NCBI RefSeq assembly: GCF_009688965.1
Contig: NZ_AP021875.1
Span: forward strand, 4,588,001-4,652,000
Source: Desulfosarcina widdelii
Lineage (GTDB): Bacteria > Desulfobacterota > Desulfobacteria > Desulfobacterales > Desulfosarcinaceae
Direction of reading: 5' to 3'
Length of the DNA stretch: 64,000 bases
The translations under genes and the position numbers were made by a program. Of the stretch, positions 50,803 through 59,414 are shown one piece after another. Each line of letters begins with the position of its first letter. Positions within the stretch are counted from its first letter, which is position 1. Below the pieces are notes generated by a model. The model did no database searches. It worked only from the letters and a program-made list of their open reading frames with translations, and was not told the DNA's origin.

Positions 50803-52083
50803 ATGGCTCATGTTTTGACTCAATCCGCATACGCCCGCCTTACCGAACGGCTCAACCGCTTTCCCCAGGGGGCGCCCCCGACCGAACTGCTCACTAAAAT
50901 CCTGAAAATTCTCTTCGATCAAAAGGAAGCCGAAATGGTTTCTCTTTTGCCGGTAAAACCTTTCACGGTGAAAAAGGCGGCCCGCGTCTGGGAGATGTCG
51001 GAAAAAGAAGCACGCAAGGTGCTGGAACGACTGGCCGAAAAGGCGCTACTGGTCGATTTTCAAACCGATGGCGAGATGCACTACGTGCTGCCGCCGCCCA
51101 TGGCCGGGTTTTTCGAATTCTCCATGATGCGCATACGCAAGGATATTGACCAGAAGCTGCTGTCCGAGCTTTTTTACCAGTATTTGAACCAGGAGGAGGA
51201 CTTTGTTCGCGAACTCTTCGCCACGGGGCAGACCCAGCTCGGGCGGGCTTTCGTCAACGAAACGGTCCTGTCCGAGGAAAACAGCCTGCACGTGCTGGAT
51301 TGGGAGAGGGCCAGCGAAGTGATCCGAACCGCCACCCACCGCGGCATCAGTGTGTGTTACTGCCGGCACAAGATGATGCACCTGGATCGGGCCTGTTCGG
51401 CGCCCATGGAAATCTGCATGACCTTCAACACGGCAGCTGAATCGCTGATCCGGCACGGGCATGCCCGGTCCGTAGAGGCTTCCGAAGGGCTGGACCTGCT
51501 GGCCGAGGCCAGGGAGAACAATCTGGTCCAGTTCGGTGAGAACGTGCGCCAGGGGGTCAATTTCATCTGCAACTGCTGCGGATGCTGCTGCGAAGCCATG
51601 ATTGCCGCGCGGCGGTTTGCCGTTATGCACCCCATCCACACGACCCATTTTCTCCCCCGGGTGGACGAGAATACCTGCGACGGCTGCGGCAAGTGCGTGT
51701 CCCTGTGTCCGGTGGAAGCCATGACCCTGGTGTCCGCCAACGACCCCAAACGACCCAAACGCAAGATCGCCCGGGTGGACGAAGACCGCTGCCTGGGTTG
51801 CGGGGTGTGCTTGCGGGCATGCACCAGGACCAACAGCCTTTCCCTTGAACATCGGCCGCAGCGGGTACTCACCCCGTTGAATGCCACCCATCGGGCGGTG
51901 GTCATGGCCGTGGAACGCGGTAAACTTCAGGACCTGCTGTTTGACAACCGGGTGCTGTGGCACCATCGTGCCCTGGCCGCCGTGCTCGGGGCCATTTTGC
52001 GGCTGCCGCCGGTGGCCCGGGCCATGGCCACCGATCAGGTCAAATCCCGCTACCTGGAGGCTCTGGCGCTGCGCTACTCGTGA
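50803..52083 (+). CDS. Multi-cluster 4Fe-4S protein with N-terminal helix-turn-helix-like region
   Basis: 426 residues. The N-terminal 90 residues look like a winged helix (PFTVKKAARVWEMSEKEARKVLERLAEKALLVDF). The middle has CYCRHKMMHLDRAC and the unusual CNCCGCCC. The C-terminal half has two [4Fe-4S] motifs, CDGCGKCVSLCP and CLGCGVCLRACTR. No signal peptide is present. Similar proteins are frequent in Desulfobacterota and have no assigned reaction. CGAAGGAGGATGCC gives a strong ribosome site. A redox-sensing or electron-transfer role is likely, but the specific one is not known. Confidence 0.82.
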   Translation: MAHVLTQSAYARLTERLNRFPQGAPPTELLTKILKILFDQKEAEMVSLLPVKPFTVKKAARVWEMSEKEARKVLERLAEKALLVDFQTDGEMHYVLPPPMAGFFEFSMMRIRKDIDQKLLSELFYQYLNQEEDFVRELFATGQTQLGRAFVNETVLSEENSLHVLDWERASEVIRTATHRGISVCYCRHKMMHLDRACSAPMEICMTFNTAAESLIRHGHARSVEASEGLDLLAEARENNLVQFGENVRQGVNFICNCCGCCCEAMIAARRFAVMHPIHTTHFLPRVDENTCDGCGKCVSLCPVEAMTLVSANDPKRPKRKIARVDEDRCLGCGVCLRACTRTNSLSLEHRPQRVLTPLNATHRAVVMAVERGKLQDLLFDNRVLWHHRALAAVLGAILRLPPVARAMATDQVKSRYLEALALRYS

Positions 52084-52114
52084 TGCGTCACGGTCCAGGT
52101 CGATTCATGCATTT

Positions 52115-52708
52115 TTACTCGAACCCCCTGCCGGAAAACCGTTCGAGAAACGCCCGGTCCACCACCCATTCGTCGTCTTTTTGTATCCATTCCAGTTGCA
52201 GGTTGTAGAGGTCGGCCTTGTCGCCGACCGCTTCGAGCCAGGCCATGGGATCGTCCCGCAGGGTGTCCAGGCCGGGAATCTCATGATCTTTTCGGACGAT
52301 CAGAAAGGGGAACCGGGTTGAGGCTTCTCCGGCCGCTGCGATGATTTCGATTTCGGGACGGGGGTAGAAGACGGCAAGCGGCCCGTAGTATTTGAAGGTT
52401 CGCCAAAGGACGGGCCGAATACCGTTGCGATCCAGATTCATGGGCATGGCCACGACCCCCTCGGAGGCGAGTTTCAGCAGGCCGCCGATATCGTGGGCTT
52501 CGGCCCGTTCCGCGCCCCTGGCGATCTGCGCAAGGATTTTGTCCGCATCATCCCCGCGGGAGCAGGCCGTGCAGAGCGTGAAGAAGACAATGGCCGCCAC
52601 GACAGTGTTGACGACCCTGCTGTGAGGTTTGGTGATGGTTTTCTTCCATCTTCCGTCCCCTGTTTTACCTTCTCTGCCCTCCGTCTTCTGTCCTCTATCT
52701 TCGGTCAT
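52115..52708 (-). CDS. Putative lipoprotein of unknown function, purine-rich N-terminal codons
   Basis: 197 residues from ATG 52708, which shares one base with the prmA stop (TGATG), so it is translationally coupled. Codons 2-23 are low-complexity (EDRGQKTEGREGKTGDGR). A hydrophobic segment follows (VVNTVVAAIVFFTLCTACS), with a weak lipobox at CTAC. The mature part has DADKILAQIARGAERAEAHDIGGLLKLASEGV and ends with LQLEWIQKDDEWVVDRAFL, reminiscent of NTF2-like or DUF4440-type folds. I do not recognise a specific family. Confidence 0.65.
   Translation of the reverse strand: MTEDRGQKTEGREGKTGDGRWKKTITKPHSRVVNTVVAAIVFFTLCTACSRGDDADKILAQIARGAERAEAHDIGGLLKLASEGVVAMPMNLDRNGIRPVLWRTFKYYGPLAVFYPRPEIEIIAAAGEASTRFPFLIVRKDHEIPGLDTLRDDPMAWLEAVGDKADLYNLQLEWIQKDDEWVVDRAFLERFSGRGFE
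52641..52706. repeat. Purine-rich low-complexity tract at a gene start
   Basis: On the minus strand the tract is built of degenerate GAAGACGGAGGGCAGAG-type units (GA-rich hexamers and octamers). It translates as EDRGQKTEGREG and similar strings, which recur in unrelated predicted proteins of many genomes. It occupies the region between the coupled start codon and the hydrophobic signal of the lipoprotein gene. Confidence 0.55.
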
Positions 52709-53628
52709 CATGCCTCCGTTTTGCGCGCCGCGATGGCCACCCACCCCCCCTTTTCCAGAATTTCGATCACGGTCAGGCCGGATTTTTCCAGGCCGGACAG
52801 TACGGACTCTTTTTTCTCCACGATGATGCCGGAACAGATGAGGATTCCGTTTGGTTCGAGTACCGCCGTCACATCGGGAAGAAGATCCAGGATCACTTCG
52901 GCCAGAATATTGGCCGCCACGACATGAAAGGTACTGTCCACTTGTTCGACAAGGTTGCCGGTCATCAGGCGGTAATCCTGGACACCATTGGCCAGCAGAT
53001 TTTTCTCGGCCACGGAAACGGCAACTTCGTCATTGTCCACGCCGCATGCATTTATGGCCCCCAGCTTGGCGGCGGCGATCATCAGGATCCCCGATCCGGT
53101 GCCCACATCCAGAAATGTGTCGCCCGGCTGCAGATGAGACTGAATCTGCCGGATGCAAAGGGCCGTGGTGGGATGGGTGCCGGTGCCGAAGGCCATGCCC
53201 GGGTCGATTTCCAGGATGATTTCATTGGGTTTGGCAGCATATTCCCGCCAGGAGGGCTTGACCACGATGGTGTCGGTGATTTGTTCCGGCCAGAAATACT
53301 CCTTCCAGGCTTCGGCCCAATCCTGCTCGTCTATGCGGGAGTAGACCACTCGGGTCACGATCCCGGAGGCTTTTTGCAGATGCATCAGTGCATCTTCGAG
53401 CCGCCGGCATTTTTCGGCCGCTTGATCCGTGTCGGCAAAATAGCCGATGACCGCCGGCTCTTGTGGCGGCGGAACGGCATCGTCGGCCCAGTCCGGCTTC
53501 GGATCCATTTGCGGATCGTTGACGACCACGCCCTTGAGGCCCAACGAGTAAAAGGTGTCCGCCACCAGGTCCGCGGCCAGACCAATGTCCGGGCAGTCGA
53601 AAACCACTTTTGCGGCAATCCATTTCAT
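52708..53628 (-). CDS. prmA: Ribosomal protein L11 methyltransferase
   Basis: 306 residues. Family markers are QDWAEAWKEYFWPEQITDTIVVKPSW, the signature IILEIDPGMAFGTGTHPTTALC, SAM-binding FLDVGTGSGILMIAAAKLGA and VVAANILAEVILDL. It trimethylates L11. It overlaps the upstream radical SAM gene by four bases (ATGA) and the downstream lipoprotein by one base. This coupling makes a four-gene transcript likely from 56314 down. Confidence 0.94.
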   Translation of the reverse strand: MKWIAAKVVFDCPDIGLAADLVADTFYSLGLKGVVVNDPQMDPKPDWADDAVPPPQEPAVIGYFADTDQAAEKCRRLEDALMHLQKASGIVTRVVYSRIDEQDWAEAWKEYFWPEQITDTIVVKPSWREYAAKPNEIILEIDPGMAFGTGTHPTTALCIRQIQSHLQPGDTFLDVGTGSGILMIAAAKLGAINACGVDNDEVAVSVAEKNLLANGVQDYRLMTGNLVEQVDSTFHVVAANILAEVILDLLPDVTAVLEPNGILICSGIIVEKKESVLSGLEKSGLTVIEILEKGGWVAIAARKTEA

Positions 53629-54998
53629 GGTTTTTTTTCCTTTTGGTTAGCTACCAGCAAGTCCGCGAAGCGTTCCCTGGGTGGGTTGAAATAGCTGAAC
53701 CGCAGGCGGGGATAGCGTTTGCCGATCATTTGCAGCAGCCGGTCCATTCCCACCGCCGGTCCCATGGGGGCTGCGGCCTGCATAATTTCCAGGTAGCGCC
53801 GGGGGTCGAAGTTGAGATTGCGCCACTGGATCAGATGCACCGGGTGCTTTTCCAAAAAGACCGAAAGGGCGGCTGCCTCTTCTGGGCAATCGGTGAACCC
53901 CGGGCAGTTGAGGTAGTTGATGGCCACGTGTCCGCCTTTGGCCAGGGTCAGGTCGATGCTCTCCACCACCTGGTCGAAACCATATCCGCGGGGGCGGAAA
54001 TAGGCCGTGTAGCAGGGTTCGCGTACGGAATTCATGCTCACCCGGATACTGTCCAGCCCGGCATCCAGCAAGTCCGCCAGGACATCCGGCAGGCTGGCGT
54101 TGGTGTTCATGTTGATGGTGCCCTCGGCGGTTGCTTCGCGAATCAGGCGGATGGCCGGTTCGATTTCCGCGGCTGCCATCAGGGGATCGCCTTCGCAGCC
54201 CTGGCCGAAGCTCACCACGGCGTTTTCCACCCTTCGGATGTGGGTCAGGGCCACTTCCGCGATCTCCCGGGCCGAAGGAGTAAAGGCAATGCGGTTCTGG
54301 CTGCTGGTCAACTGGGCGTCGGACTGCAGGGAGATGCAGCCCATACAGCGGGCATTGCAGGCCTGCGAGGTTGGCAGGGGCGCTTCGTAGCGGCCGAGAA
54401 AAAAGTTCTTGCCGGCCGGGCAGCCATAGGTAAGGGCGCAGTGCTCCAGGTGTCTGGCCAGGCGGTTGTCCGGCAATTGTTTCTGCATCTGCCGCACGCC
54501 AGCGACGATCCTTTCCTGCGGCATGCGGCGCAGGTCCTGGCGGGGTTCGGTGTCCACCACCATTGCGGCCGACCGGAACCCTTTCTTGTGCCATCCCACT
54601 GCGCCGTAGGAAAACAGGGGCAGGATTCGGGCCTGGGGACGTTCTTCATAGGCGCAGGTGTGGGTCAGCACCACACCCGGGGAGTTGAACGCAGCCACGG
54701 GAAAAATCTTTTCGTCGGGTGCATAGGGGTTGCGATCCAGAGGGCCGAGCGTTCCGGTTGAACGGTCCAGGAGAACCGGCGCGCGGTCCGGCAGGAACAT
54801 CAGTTCGCTCCCATGGGGCAGCTCAATGGTGTTGGCCGTTGTCAGAGAAGCGAATTGCGCCCCGTCGGCCCCAACGGCGGCGTAGCCCTCCAGGTCGAAG
54901 ATTTCTCCCTTTTCGTTGGCCACAACGGCGGTGAGCAATTGGGGCGTTCGGCCTCCGGATCGGTTTTTCTTTCTGTAAGTTCTTTTCGGTCGGGTCAT
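53625..54998 (-). CDS. Radical SAM protein
   Basis: 457 residues. The cluster motif is CNARCMGC (about residues 224-231), which fits CxxxCxxC with a Gly before the third Cys. Downstream are SFGQGCEGDPLM and INMNTNASLP, typical of the radical SAM barrel. An N-terminal domain of about 200 residues includes VVANEKGEIFDLEGYAAVG. TYGCPAGKNFFLGRYEAPLPTSQ precedes the cluster. The ATG at 54998 overlaps the preceding glycosyltransferase stop. Its substrate is unknown; upstream and downstream genes hint at cell-surface or ribosome modification. Confidence 0.85.
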   Translation of the reverse strand: MTRPKRTYRKKNRSGGRTPQLLTAVVANEKGEIFDLEGYAAVGADGAQFASLTTANTIELPHGSELMFLPDRAPVLLDRSTGTLGPLDRNPYAPDEKIFPVAAFNSPGVVLTHTCAYEERPQARILPLFSYGAVGWHKKGFRSAAMVVDTEPRQDLRRMPQERIVAGVRQMQKQLPDNRLARHLEHCALTYGCPAGKNFFLGRYEAPLPTSQACNARCMGCISLQSDAQLTSSQNRIAFTPSAREIAEVALTHIRRVENAVVSFGQGCEGDPLMAAAEIEPAIRLIREATAEGTINMNTNASLPDVLADLLDAGLDSIRVSMNSVREPCYTAYFRPRGYGFDQVVESIDLTLAKGGHVAINYLNCPGFTDCPEEAAALSVFLEKHPVHLIQWRNLNFDPRRYLEIMQAAAPMGPAVGMDRLLQMIGKRYPRLRFSYFNPPRERFADLLVANQKEKKP

Positions 54999-56314
54999 AG
55001 TCGTTTTTTCCCCGGGAACAAGCGGTAGAAGGGTGCCAGACGGGCAGGGTTCACCCCGGCCAGGCAACCGATGGCGATGGCGGTGTTGACCAGCGTGGTT
55101 CGCAAGGGACCAATTTTTCGCCAGCGTCGGGCCGAGGTCACAACCGGGGCCGCGGTCAGGGCAATGCGTCCTCTTCTGGCCAACCGACGCACCAGATAGA
55201 GGTCTTCTGCGATGGGCACCTGCGGAAAGCCGCCAGCCGCCCAAAAATCTTTTTTGCGCAGGAACAGGCCCTGGTCCCCGTAAGGAAGCTGGAGCCAGGC
55301 TGCGCGCAATTGGGTCCAGAAGGCGATCCAGTGCATGGCAGGCGTCGCCAGATCCGTTTGAAAACGAAAGGCCCCCAGAACGACGCGCCGATCCATGAGA
55401 GTTTCGAAAATATGATCCACATAATTGGCCGGCAAAAGGGTGTCGGCGTGCAAAAACAGCAACACCCGGCCTTCGGCCTCTCCAGTCCCCCGGTTCTGCT
55501 GGGCGGCGCGACCCTTGGGCCCTTCGACAATGCGGACCCCATGGTCGCGGGCGACCGCCACGGTGAGATCCGTGCTGCCTCCGTCGGAAACGATGATTTC
55601 GGCATCGGCGGATCGGGCGCCGACCAGGGTTGCGGCCAGGTGCCGCTCCTCGTTCAACGTGGGCACAACGATGCTGAGGTAGGGTTTTGCGGCCTCGTTA
55701 CCGAGTCCTTCCCGCTCTAGATCTTCGGTGTCGTCCAGATCGCTGAGCGGGTCCAGCAGGCTGGGCGCCATGCCCTTGCTGCGGGCCAGGTTCAGCGTGC
55801 TTTCCAGAACCGTTGCGGTACTCCAGGCAATACCATCGAAAATGTTTTCCGGACGGGACATGCCCACCAGCCAGTAGCCGCCGTCTTTGGAAGGGCCGAT
55901 CACCAGATCGTGGCGTTCCAGCCGGTCGAAGGCCGCTTCCAGGTGGTCCGGGGCGAGGCCGGGGATGTCCGTTCCTACCAGCACCACACGGCGGGCGCCC
56001 TGGCCGAAGGCCCACTGCAGGGACCGGAACATGCGGCTGCCAAGATCGCCTTGGGTCTGGGGCACATAGTCGATATCTCGCTTGCCCAGCCAGCGCTGCA
56101 TCTGCTTTTTGCTTCCACCGTCATGGTGAACCGCCAGACGCGCATCGGTCTGTCCAAGGCAGCGCTTGGCAACGGCGACAGTCCATTCGGTGAGCCGGCG
56201 CTGAAGGTCGGCGGCGCTGGCAGGACCCAATGCGGGGATCAGGCGGGTTTTCGTTTTTCCCGGCCGGGGGTAGCGCCCGAAAACGATCAGCCGGTGGAGG
56301 GATACGGATTTCAT
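54995..56314 (-). CDS. Fused TIGR04282 (DUF2064) and TIGR04283 glycosyltransferase
   Basis: 439 residues. Residues 1-205 are a DUF2064 nucleotidyltransferase-like domain (VFGRYPRPGKTKTRLIPALG, VLVGTDIPGLAPDHLEAAF, GPSKDGGYWLVGMSRP). Residues ~213-439 are a GT2-type glycosyltransferase of TIGR04283 (LSIVVPTLNEERHLAATL, IIVSDGGSTDLTVAVA, VLLFLHADTLLPANY, FPQVPIAEDLYLVRRL). These families are usually adjacent genes, so the fusion supports a shared pathway, probably surface glycolipid or carotenoid glycosylation. It starts at ATG 56314 and overlaps the radical SAM gene. Confidence 0.88.
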   Translation of the reverse strand: MKSVSLHRLIVFGRYPRPGKTKTRLIPALGPASAADLQRRLTEWTVAVAKRCLGQTDARLAVHHDGGSKKQMQRWLGKRDIDYVPQTQGDLGSRMFRSLQWAFGQGARRVVLVGTDIPGLAPDHLEAAFDRLERHDLVIGPSKDGGYWLVGMSRPENIFDGIAWSTATVLESTLNLARSKGMAPSLLDPLSDLDDTEDLEREGLGNEAAKPYLSIVVPTLNEERHLAATLVGARSADAEIIVSDGGSTDLTVAVARDHGVRIVEGPKGRAAQQNRGTGEAEGRVLLFLHADTLLPANYVDHIFETLMDRRVVLGAFRFQTDLATPAMHWIAFWTQLRAAWLQLPYGDQGLFLRKKDFWAAGGFPQVPIAEDLYLVRRLARRGRIALTAAPVVTSARRWRKIGPLRTTLVNTAIAIGCLAGVNPARLAPFYRLFPGKKRL

Positions 56315-56647
56315 GGACCTGCATTTATAAGGTGTTTATGGCATCGATTCCACTTGGGCGAACTTTCCGTTTTTATGACCAAGCGACATCTTCCGCGTCT
56401 ACCACAGACGGCCGTCAAAGTACATCTATCCGTTATAAAGGTTCAAATAATCAGGGGATTGAAAAATGGTTGACCTTGTCCAGGCCATGGGCTATTGAAG
56501 CATCATCGACAGACCGAAGTCTGCCATTGCGGTCCCGACAACTGGTTGTTCCACGATCCACCCGACCATGAAGACTGCGTCTCGAAGGACGCTCGTATTC
56601 GTGGTTTTTTGTTTTAACAGTCCCATAATCCTATCGACGGAGGAAAC
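56315..56647. other. Gene-free 333-bp intergenic region upstream of the ECF transporter
   Basis: It separates the divergent glycosyltransferase and DUF4198 genes, so it must hold both promoters. I looked for a NikR-type inverted repeat, a cobalamin riboswitch and an NiCo riboswitch and found no convincing match by eye. Short inverted pairs occur near 56510-56540. GACGGAGGAAAC gives the ribosome site of the next gene. Confidence 0.5.
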
Positions 56648-57424
56648 ATGCGATTCAGAAACTTGATGGCAGGCGTAACGGTGGTATTCTTGATTATGGT
56701 TTTCCAGGGAAGAGCCCTGGCACATTTCGGCATGGTCATCCCATCGGACAACATGGTGATGCAGGAGGACAACCGCAGCGTCACGGTGACCCTCTCCTTT
56801 TCCCATCCTATGGAGATGGTCGGCATGGAACTGGTCAAGCCCAAGGAGTTTGCGGTAGCGGCCAATGGCAAGGCGCAGGATCTGCTCGGCCAATTGAAAC
56901 CGGCCAAAATCATGGATCACAAAGCATGGCAGGTTGATTATGCGATCAAACGGCCCGGTGTCTACATGTTTCACATGGAGCCTCAGCCCTACTGGGAACC
57001 GGCCGAAGATTGCTTTATTGTTCACTATACCAAAACCGTGGTGACCGCTTTCGGCGACGACGAGGGCTGGGACGAAGAACTGGGGTTGAAGACCGAAATC
57101 GTGCCCCTGTCCAAGCCCTACGGTCTGTATGCAGGCAACGTGTTCCAGGGCATCGTCAAAATGGATGGCAAGCCGATTCCCTACGCCGAAGTGGAAGTGG
57201 AATACTACAACCAGGACGAAAAATCCCAGGCGCCTACGGACTACATGGTCACCCAGACCATCAAGGCCGACGGCAACGGCGTATTCACCTACGCCGCGCC
57301 CAAGGCAGGCTGGTGGGGGTTTGCGGCCCTGAATACCGCGGATTTCAAGCTCAAACACGACGGCCAGGAAAAAGATGTGGAGATGGGCGCCGTAATTTGG
57401 GTCCATTTCGAGAACTGGCAGTAG
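56648..57424 (+). CDS. DUF4198 periplasmic protein of nickel/cobalt ECF transporter (NikK-like)
   Basis: 258 residues with a signal peptide ending around GRALA-HFG; the mature N-terminal His (HFGMVIPSD) is a typical metal ligand after cleavage. DUF4198 features include VTVTLSFSHPMEMVGMELVKP, YMFHMEPQPYWEPAEDCFIVHYTK and the C-terminal AGWWGFAALN. NikK proteins serve as extra components of NikKMLQO nickel ECF importers. It is the first gene of the operon. Confidence 0.87.
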   Translation: MRFRNLMAGVTVVFLIMVFQGRALAHFGMVIPSDNMVMQEDNRSVTVTLSFSHPMEMVGMELVKPKEFAVAANGKAQDLLGQLKPAKIMDHKAWQVDYAIKRPGVYMFHMEPQPYWEPAEDCFIVHYTKTVVTAFGDDEGWDEELGLKTEIVPLSKPYGLYAGNVFQGIVKMDGKPIPYAEVEVEYYNQDEKSQAPTDYMVTQTIKADGNGVFTYAAPKAGWWGFAALNTADFKLKHDGQEKDVEMGAVIWVHFENWQ

Positions 57425-57455
57425 CGCACAGTGTAACAAAACCAAGGGAGTTCGC

Positions 57456-58073
57456 ATGCATATATCCGAAGGTGTGCTGAGCGGGCCGGTGCTGGCCACC
57501 GGAGCCGCGGTTGCCTTGGCCGGTACGGCCGCCGGGCTGAAGAAGCTGGATCTGGACCGTGTGGCCCAGACCGGTATGCTGGCGGCGGCTTTTTTCGTGG
57601 CTTCGCTGATCCATGTGCCCATAGGCCCTTCCAGCGTTCACCTGATTCTCAACGGCGTTGTGGGTCTGCTGCTCGGATGGGCGGCCTTTCCCGCCATCCT
57701 GACGGCGCTTTTGCTGCAGGCCATGCTGTTCCAGTTCGGTGGCCTTACCGTGCTGGGGGTCAACACCGTGATCATGGCAGGGCCGGCGGTAATCTGTTAC
57801 TATGTATGCGGCCCCTTTGTTTTGAAAAGCCCTCCGGTTGCTTTCACGGCCGCCTTCATTGCCGGGGCGGGTTCGGTTTTTCTGGCGGGGATACTGGTGG
57901 GTGTCAGTCTGGTGTTCACAGGGGAAAATTTTCTTGAAGTCGCCGGACTGGTGGTGGCGGCTCACCTGCCGATCATGGTGATCGAGGGAATTGTTACGGT
58001 TTTTTGTGTGGCTTTTCTGAAAAAGGTAAAGCCGGAAATGCTTCCCGGTTACAGCGCAGGAATCATGGTATGA
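57456..58073 (+). CDS. cbiM: CbiM/NikM substrate-binding ECF component
   Basis: 205 residues and seven hydrophobic segments. The N-terminus MHISEGVLSGPVLATG provides the His2 and amino group that bind the metal in CbiM/NikM. Other family landmarks are HVPIGPSSVHLILNGVVGLLLGWAAFP, QFGGLTVLGVNT and HLPIMVIEGIVTVFCVAFL. Nickel or cobalt cannot be distinguished from sequence alone. It overlaps the next gene (ATGA). Confidence 0.93.
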   Translation: MHISEGVLSGPVLATGAAVALAGTAAGLKKLDLDRVAQTGMLAAAFFVASLIHVPIGPSSVHLILNGVVGLLLGWAAFPAILTALLLQAMLFQFGGLTVLGVNTVIMAGPAVICYYVCGPFVLKSPPVAFTAAFIAGAGSVFLAGILVGVSLVFTGENFLEVAGLVVAAHLPIMVIEGIVTVFCVAFLKKVKPEMLPGYSAGIMV

Positions 58074-58660
58074 AACAATTTTTGAAAGTGTTCGGTTTGA
58101 TCTGTGCTTTGATATTCATCGGGCATGGAATGGCACGGGCCCACAAAGTGACCATATTTGCATGGGTCGAAGGGGATCGGGTGTTTACCGAAAGCAAATT
58201 CAGCGGCGGTAAAAAGGTGCAAGGCGGGACAGTGACGGTTCTCGACAGCGCGGGGAAGCAACTGCTGGAAGGCAAGACCGACGACAATGGAGAATTCTCC
58301 TTCAAAACGCCCGATGCCGACGGGCTGACCATCATTCTCACCGCCGGAATGGGGCACCGGAATCAGTGGACCCTGAGTGCCGCCGAACTGGGGGCCACGG
58401 GGGGAAATTCGGCGGCGCCGGCGGTCGAGGAACAGTCCGGGCCCGTTTCTCCAGCTCTTGTAGGCGGAGTGAGCGCCGCGGAAGTGGAGGCCATCGTTGC
58501 CCGTCAGTTGGAGGAGAAGCTGCGTCCGCTGACCCATATGGTGGCTGAATCCCGGGAAAAAGGGCCCTCCGTCGCCGATATTTTCGGCGGTATCGGTTAC
58601 ATTTTGGGCCTGGTGGGCCTGGGTGCCTACGTGCGCTATCGCCGGGAGAACCGTTCTTAA
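58070..58660 (+). CDS. NikL-like periplasmic/membrane component
   Basis: 196 residues. A signal peptide ends at MARA-HK, which again leaves an N-terminal His-Lys. A carboxypeptidase-regulatory-like fold follows (GGTVTVLDSAGKQLLEGKTDDNGEFSF). A C-terminal TM (GGIGYILGLVGLGAYVRY) anchors it. It corresponds to NikL/CbiL-type partners of NikM. It starts within the cbiM stop and shares one base with the cbiQ start. Confidence 0.85.
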   Translation: MKQFLKVFGLICALIFIGHGMARAHKVTIFAWVEGDRVFTESKFSGGKKVQGGTVTVLDSAGKQLLEGKTDDNGEFSFKTPDADGLTIILTAGMGHRNQWTLSAAELGATGGNSAAPAVEEQSGPVSPALVGGVSAAEVEAIVARQLEEKLRPLTHMVAESREKGPSVADIFGGIGYILGLVGLGAYVRYRRENRS

Positions 58661-59412
58661 TGATCGACGAAGCCTTTGCCGAGGGGGATGGCTGGTTGTA
58701 TCGGATCGATCCGCGCCTCCGGGTTCTGGGTGCCGCGGGATTCGCTGTGGTGGTGGCGGTAGCCTATGATTTCCGGGCACTGCTTTGCGCCCTGGCCATC
58801 TCCTTTGGTCTGGTGGTCTCGGCTCGGTTGAGCCTGCGCCGGGTGGTCCGCAGCCTGCTGGCGGCGCTGCTTTTCCTGGCACTGCTATGGCTGGTGCTGC
58901 CCTGGTCTTACGAGGGGCCGGTCTGGTTCGAAATCGGTCCCGTCGGCGTTACCCGGCCGGGAGTTGTCCTGTGCAGCCAGATCAGTTTGAAAACGGTTGC
59001 CCTGATGACGGCTTTCATGGCACTGGTGGCCACCATGACCGTCGACACGCTGGGCCACGCCCTCAGCCGCCTGCAACTGCCCGACAAGATGGTATACCTG
59101 CTTTTGATCACCTACCGCTACCTCTTCGTCATCGAACAGGAATACCAGCGGCTGGTTCGGGCCATGAAAATCCGGAACTTCCGGCCGACTACCAGCCTGC
59201 ACACCTATCGAACCTATGCCTATCTGGTGGGAATGTTGTTCGTCCGCGCTTTGGAGCGTGCCCGGCGGGTGCACTGCGCCATGATCTGCAGGGGGTTTTC
59301 CGGCCGGTTTGTCAGTCTGCGACAATTTCCGTCCAACCCGCTCAATTCCGTTTTTTCCTTTGGCGCCATCGGGGCTGTCGGACTGCTGATCGTGCTGGAA
59401 TGGGTGATTTGA
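58660..59412 (+). CDS. cbiQ: ECF transporter transmembrane component CbiQ/NikQ
   Basis: 250 residues with five or six hydrophobic segments and the ECF-T motifs YRIDPRLRVLGAAGF, a coupling AMKIRNF and a second ARRVHCAMICRGF (the Ala-Arg-Gly class). These short helices contact the ATPase. It begins at the last base of the preceding stop (TAATG). Confidence 0.92.
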   Translation: MIDEAFAEGDGWLYRIDPRLRVLGAAGFAVVVAVAYDFRALLCALAISFGLVVSARLSLRRVVRSLLAALLFLALLWLVLPWSYEGPVWFEIGPVGVTRPGVVLCSQISLKTVALMTAFMALVATMTVDTLGHALSRLQLPDKMVYLLLITYRYLFVIEQEYQRLVRAMKIRNFRPTTSLHTYRTYAYLVGMLFVRALERARRVHCAMICRGFSGRFVSLRQFPSNPLNSVFSFGAIGAVGLLIVLEWVI

Positions 59413-59414
59413 AT

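Noticed and set aside
54999..55244. N-terminal extension of the radical SAM protein
   Set aside because: It is antisense-frame sequence of the glycosyltransferase C-terminus; ATG 54998 gives the overlapping start expected in this operon.
56230..56571. Plus-strand ORF in front of the DUF4198 gene
   Set aside because: The first part is a shadow of the glycosyltransferase gene, and the rest has no family resemblance or ribosome site.
56315..56647. Cobalamin or NiCo riboswitch, or NikR operator, ahead of the ECF transporter
   Set aside because: No conserved core or matching inverted repeat could be recognised by eye; a covariance-model scan would be decisive.
58785..59414. Apparent 210-residue extension of the CbiO protein
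   Set aside because: It is the cbiQ sequence read in another frame; CbiO starts at ATG 59415.
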